From: Streptomyces sp. NBC_01689
Lineage (GTDB): Bacteria > Actinomycetota > Actinomycetes > Streptomycetales > Streptomycetaceae
Direction: 5' to 3'
DNA length: 64,000 nucleotides
Assembly (NCBI RefSeq): GCF_036250675.1
Contig: NZ_CP109592.1
Span: 4,464,001-4,528,000, forward strand
The notes under the pieces are model-generated. The model made no database searches. It was not told where the DNA came from and saw only the letters and a list, made by a program, of their open reading frames with translations. Each line of letters starts with the position of its first letter. Positions within the stretch are counted from its first letter, which is position 1. Below are positions 61,939 through 64,000 of the stretch, one piece after another. Both the position numbers and the translations under genes were made by a program.

Positions 61939-62627
61939 GCCGGCTCCGGCCGGGGGCCGGGGCCTGCCTGGGCGTCGGCCGGGAGCGGCGGCGGGGGCGA
62001 CCAGGGGCGGTTCTCCATGAGGCCGCCGAGGCCCGCCCAGGCGAAGTTCATCAGGGTCGCCGCGGCCTGCCGCGCGGAGACGCCCGGCGTGGCGTTGGCC
62101 CAGGCCGCCAGGGACTCGGCGGCGCCGACGAGGGCCTCGGCGAGCCCGGCGACCTCGTGCTCGGGAAGGGACGGGTCGCGGTGCGCCTCGCGCGCGGCGA
62201 CGACGATCAGCCGGGTGACGAACGCGACGAGTTCCTCGCGCATCGCGGCGACCTCGGAGGTGAACGGCTCTCCGTGCGTGCGCGCCTGACGGTGCAGCAC
62301 CGACCAGCCGTCGGGGTTGCGCGCCGTATGGGTGAAGAACGCCCGCAGGCCTTCCCAGAGTTGGCGGTCGGCGGGCAGCCCCGGCACGACACCCGCGCGC
62401 ACCGCGGCGGTCAGAGCCACGGCCTCACGCCGGATGCAGGCGGTGAACAGGTCTTCCTTGGAGTTCAGGTACAGGTAGACCAACGGCTTGGACACGCCCG
62501 CCAGTTCGGCGATCTCGTCCATCGACGCGGACCGGTAGCCCCGCCGGCCGAAGGTCCGCACCGCGGCGTCGAGCATCTGCTGCTCACGCACCGCACGCGG
62601 CATCCGCTTGTTCTTCACAGCACCCAT
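61935..62627 (-). CDS. TetR-family transcriptional regulator
   Basis: This 230-aa regulator has an HTH at about 14-60 (MLDAAVRTFGRRGYRSASMDEIAELAGVSKPLVYLYLNSKEDLF, given in two parts by position). The C-terminal ligand domain ends in a Pro-rich tail. It converges on the MaoC-like gene and is close to the acyl-CoA ligase; fatty acyl-CoA sensing is a reasonable guess. Confidence 0.92.
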   Translation of the reverse strand: MGAVKNKRMPRAVREQQMLDAAVRTFGRRGYRSASMDEIAELAGVSKPLVYLYLNSKEDLFTACIRREAVALTAAVRAGVVPGLPADRQLWEGLRAFFTHTARNPDGWSVLHRQARTHGEPFTSEVAAMREELVAFVTRLIVVAAREAHRDPSLPEHEVAGLAEALVGAAESLAAWANATPGVSARQAAATLMNFAWAGLGGLMENRPWSPPPPLPADAQAGPGPRPEPA

Positions 62628-62711
62628 ACGGGCAAGCGTACGATCGGCCGCCGCCGCACCCGCACCGGGAAAACGCGGGGCCGGGGCCGTACGGCCGGTG
62701 GCGCGGAGGTG

Positions 62712-63014
62712 TCAGGAGGGCCGGCCCTGCGCGCCGCGGGCGGCGTCGTCGGCGTGGTCCTCCTGGCGGCGGTTCTCCTCCAGGTTGGCCCTCGCCCGGT
62801 CCACGCGGGCGACGACCTGGGCGGAGGCCCGGTCCCGCTCCTTGCGCAGCACGACGAAGCTGATCGGCGCGGAGATCACCAGCGCGAGCAGGACCACCCA
62901 CATGTAGTTGGAGTCGCCCAGACCGCGCGGAGCGATGCCCGAGTAGACGAGGCCCCAGACGACCACGAGGCAGCCTGCGAAGATACCGAGGCGCATCAGT
63001 GTGTAGCGGCCCAT
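62712..63014 (-). CDS. DUF4229-family small membrane protein
   Basis: This 100-aa protein has two membrane helices (about 5-25 and 38-58) and a charged C-terminal helix (RKERDRASAQVVARVDRARA). DUF4229 proteins are commonly found next to mqnE in actinobacteria, but their role is unknown. ATG at 63012-63014; a longer frame to 63098 is less likely. Confidence 0.8.
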   Translation of the reverse strand: MGRYTLMRLGIFAGCLVVVWGLVYSGIAPRGLGDSNYMWVVLLALVISAPISFVVLRKERDRASAQVVARVDRARANLEENRRQEDHADDAARGAQGRPS

Positions 63015-63109
63015 GTCAATCCACTCTTCCGTTCCGAATCCGTTTCGAACGTTCCCAAAGGGCACCGTCCAGTGAAGCACGCCGGGAGCGCGGATCACTC
63101 AGGGGGTCC

Positions 63110-63655
63110 TCACTCCCCGCGCGGCAGAGGCAGCAGCATGACGATGTCGTCCCGGTCGTCGCCCGGCGCGACCCGTATCGCGTCGGGCACCCGGCCGACC
63201 TCCTTGTAGCCGCAGGAGGCGTAGAAGCGCTCCAGTCCCTCCCCGCCCCGGCAGGTGAGCCGGAGCGCGTCGAGGCCGAGGTCGCGGGCGTACCGCTCGG
63301 CCTCGTGGAGCAGTTCGACACCGTGGCCGCGGCCCTGGAGCGCCGGGTCGACCATGACGGTGTAGAGCCAGGCCCAGTGGCGCATCAGGGGGTGTTCGTT
63401 GAAGGAGAGGAAGGCGGTGGCGGCGAGCCTGCCGTCGGCACCGAAGGCCGCGAGCAGCCGGGTGCGGCCCTCGGCCACGGCGCCGAGGTGGGCCTCGGCG
63501 CGGGGGCGTATGTCGGCGGGGGTCACGGGCGGCACGAAACCGACCGAGCCGCCCGCGTTGGTGACGTCCGTCCAGAGCGTGAGCAGCTGGTCGGGCAGGG
63601 TCCGGGGCGGCTTCGTGTCCTCGGTGAAGAGGGTGAACGTGAGTGGCACGGTCAC
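63110..63655 (-). CDS. GNAT-family acetyltransferase
   Basis: This 181-aa GNAT protein has the acetyl-CoA motif VDPALQGRGHGVELLHEAERYARDLG and the ending GLERFYASCGYKEVGR. Substrate unknown. GTG at 63653-63655. It lies between the DUF4229 gene and mqnE on the same strand and may belong to their transcript. Confidence 0.88.
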   Translation of the reverse strand: MTVPLTFTLFTEDTKPPRTLPDQLLTLWTDVTNAGGSVGFVPPVTPADIRPRAEAHLGAVAEGRTRLLAAFGADGRLAATAFLSFNEHPLMRHWAWLYTVMVDPALQGRGHGVELLHEAERYARDLGLDALRLTCRGGEGLERFYASCGYKEVGRVPDAIRVAPGDDRDDIVMLLPLPRGE

Positions 63656-63733
63656 CCAGGCTAGAACACGGACCGCGCGCCTCCCTCAACCGCGGAGGTC
63701 GCTCCGTCGAACAGTGGCAGGCGCCCCGGTGCG

Positions 63734-64000
63734 TCAGACGCGCATCGCCTGCGGGGCCTCCCGGCGCGCCGGGTCGGGGCCGTCGTACTCGCGGATGATC
63801 TCGTAGCGGGTGTTGCGCTCCACGGGACGGAAGCCGGCGTCGCGGATCAGGTCGAGCAGGTCCTCGCGGGTCAGCTTGTTCGGGGTGCCGTAGTTGTCCG
63901 CGTCGTGCGTGATCTTGTACTCGACGACCGAGCCGTCCATGTCGTCCGCGCCGTGCTGCAGGGCGAGCTGGGCCGTCTGCACGCCGTGCATGACCCAGAA
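63734..64000 (-). CDS. mqnE: Aminofutalosine synthase, C-terminal part
   Basis: Only the last 88 codons lie in the window; the 5' end is past the right edge. The sequence (FWVMHGVQTAQLALQHGADD with MDGSVVEYKITHDADNYG) is the conserved C-terminal part of MqnE, a radical-SAM enzyme that makes aminofutalosine. The radical-SAM cysteines are outside the window. Together with mqnA and mqnC it shows the futalosine route. Confidence 0.9.
   Translation of the reverse strand, partial: FWVMHGVQTAQLALQHGADDMDGSVVEYKITHDADNYGTPNKLTREDLLDLIRDAGFRPVERNTRYEIIREYDGPDPARREAPQAMRV

Overview
This is a high-GC actinobacterial window, almost certainly from a Streptomyces core chromosome. Evidence: strong third-position GC bias, frequent GTG starts, stop/start overlaps (GTGA, ATGA), a 14-gene NADH dehydrogenase operon, futalosine-pathway menaquinone genes, HisKA_3 kinases with NarL-type regulators and a Csp7-type cold-shock protein. 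The gene order resembles what I recall of the S. coelicolor core around its nuo clusters; that is memory, not a search. No rRNA, tRNA, CRISPR array, prophage or insertion sequence was found.

Layout. 1-1607 (-): end of a second complex I cluster (nuoA2, nuoB2, partial nuoC2). 1963-6105 (+): two paralogous membrane sensor kinases and one NarL-type response regulator. 6413-9419 (+): korAB, 2-oxoglutarate:ferredoxin oxidoreductase. 9438-10813: divergent DUF24/HxlR regulator and QorB-like quinone reductase. 10953-16387: RarD-type permease, VOC protein, secreted M28 aminopeptidase, a Pro-rich TPR-like protein and a degenerate P-loop protein. 16406-19687 (-): LolA-like exported protein with an ABC transporter. 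20177-21187 (-): polyprenyl diphosphate synthase. 21538-25360 (+): CocE-type hydrolase, then a LysM/SLT cell-wall lytic enzyme behind a c-di-AMP (ydaO-type) riboswitch. 25436-30986: HAD phosphatase, fumarylacetoacetase, RecQ, small secreted protein. 31045-47013 (-): complete nuoA-N. 47810-48619 (+): NlpC/P60 hydrolase. 49137-57844: a respiratory-quinone region (GGR/MenJ-like reductase, menG, an amidohydrolase-like pseudoenzyme, mqnC, mqnA) mixed with a GNAT, a PASTA protein, a prepilin peptidase and a Ser/Thr kinase. 58188-64000: cold-shock protein, acyl-CoA ligase, MaoC-like protein, TetR regulator, DUF4229 protein, GNAT and the C-terminal part of mqnE.

How it fits together. Much of the window serves one respiratory module. 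Chorismate enters the futalosine route through MqnA, passes MqnE and MqnC, is prenylated with the product of a long-chain polyprenyl diphosphate synthase, methylated by MenG and probably partly saturated by a MenJ-like reductase. The menaquinone is reduced by NuoA-N (and possibly by the second, partial complex) with electrons from NADH, or for the second complex perhaps from ferredoxin reduced by KorAB. A Rex-like operator sits upstream of nuoA. Two cell-wall hydrolases are linked to second-messenger control: a c-di-AMP riboswitch for one, a Crp-like site upstream of the other. The most interesting unexplained items are the metal-ligand-free amidohydrolase relic coupled to mqnC, the nuo2/korAB adjacency, sequence homogenisation between the tandem kinases, and repeated perfect DnaA boxes at nuoN, recQ and mqnA.
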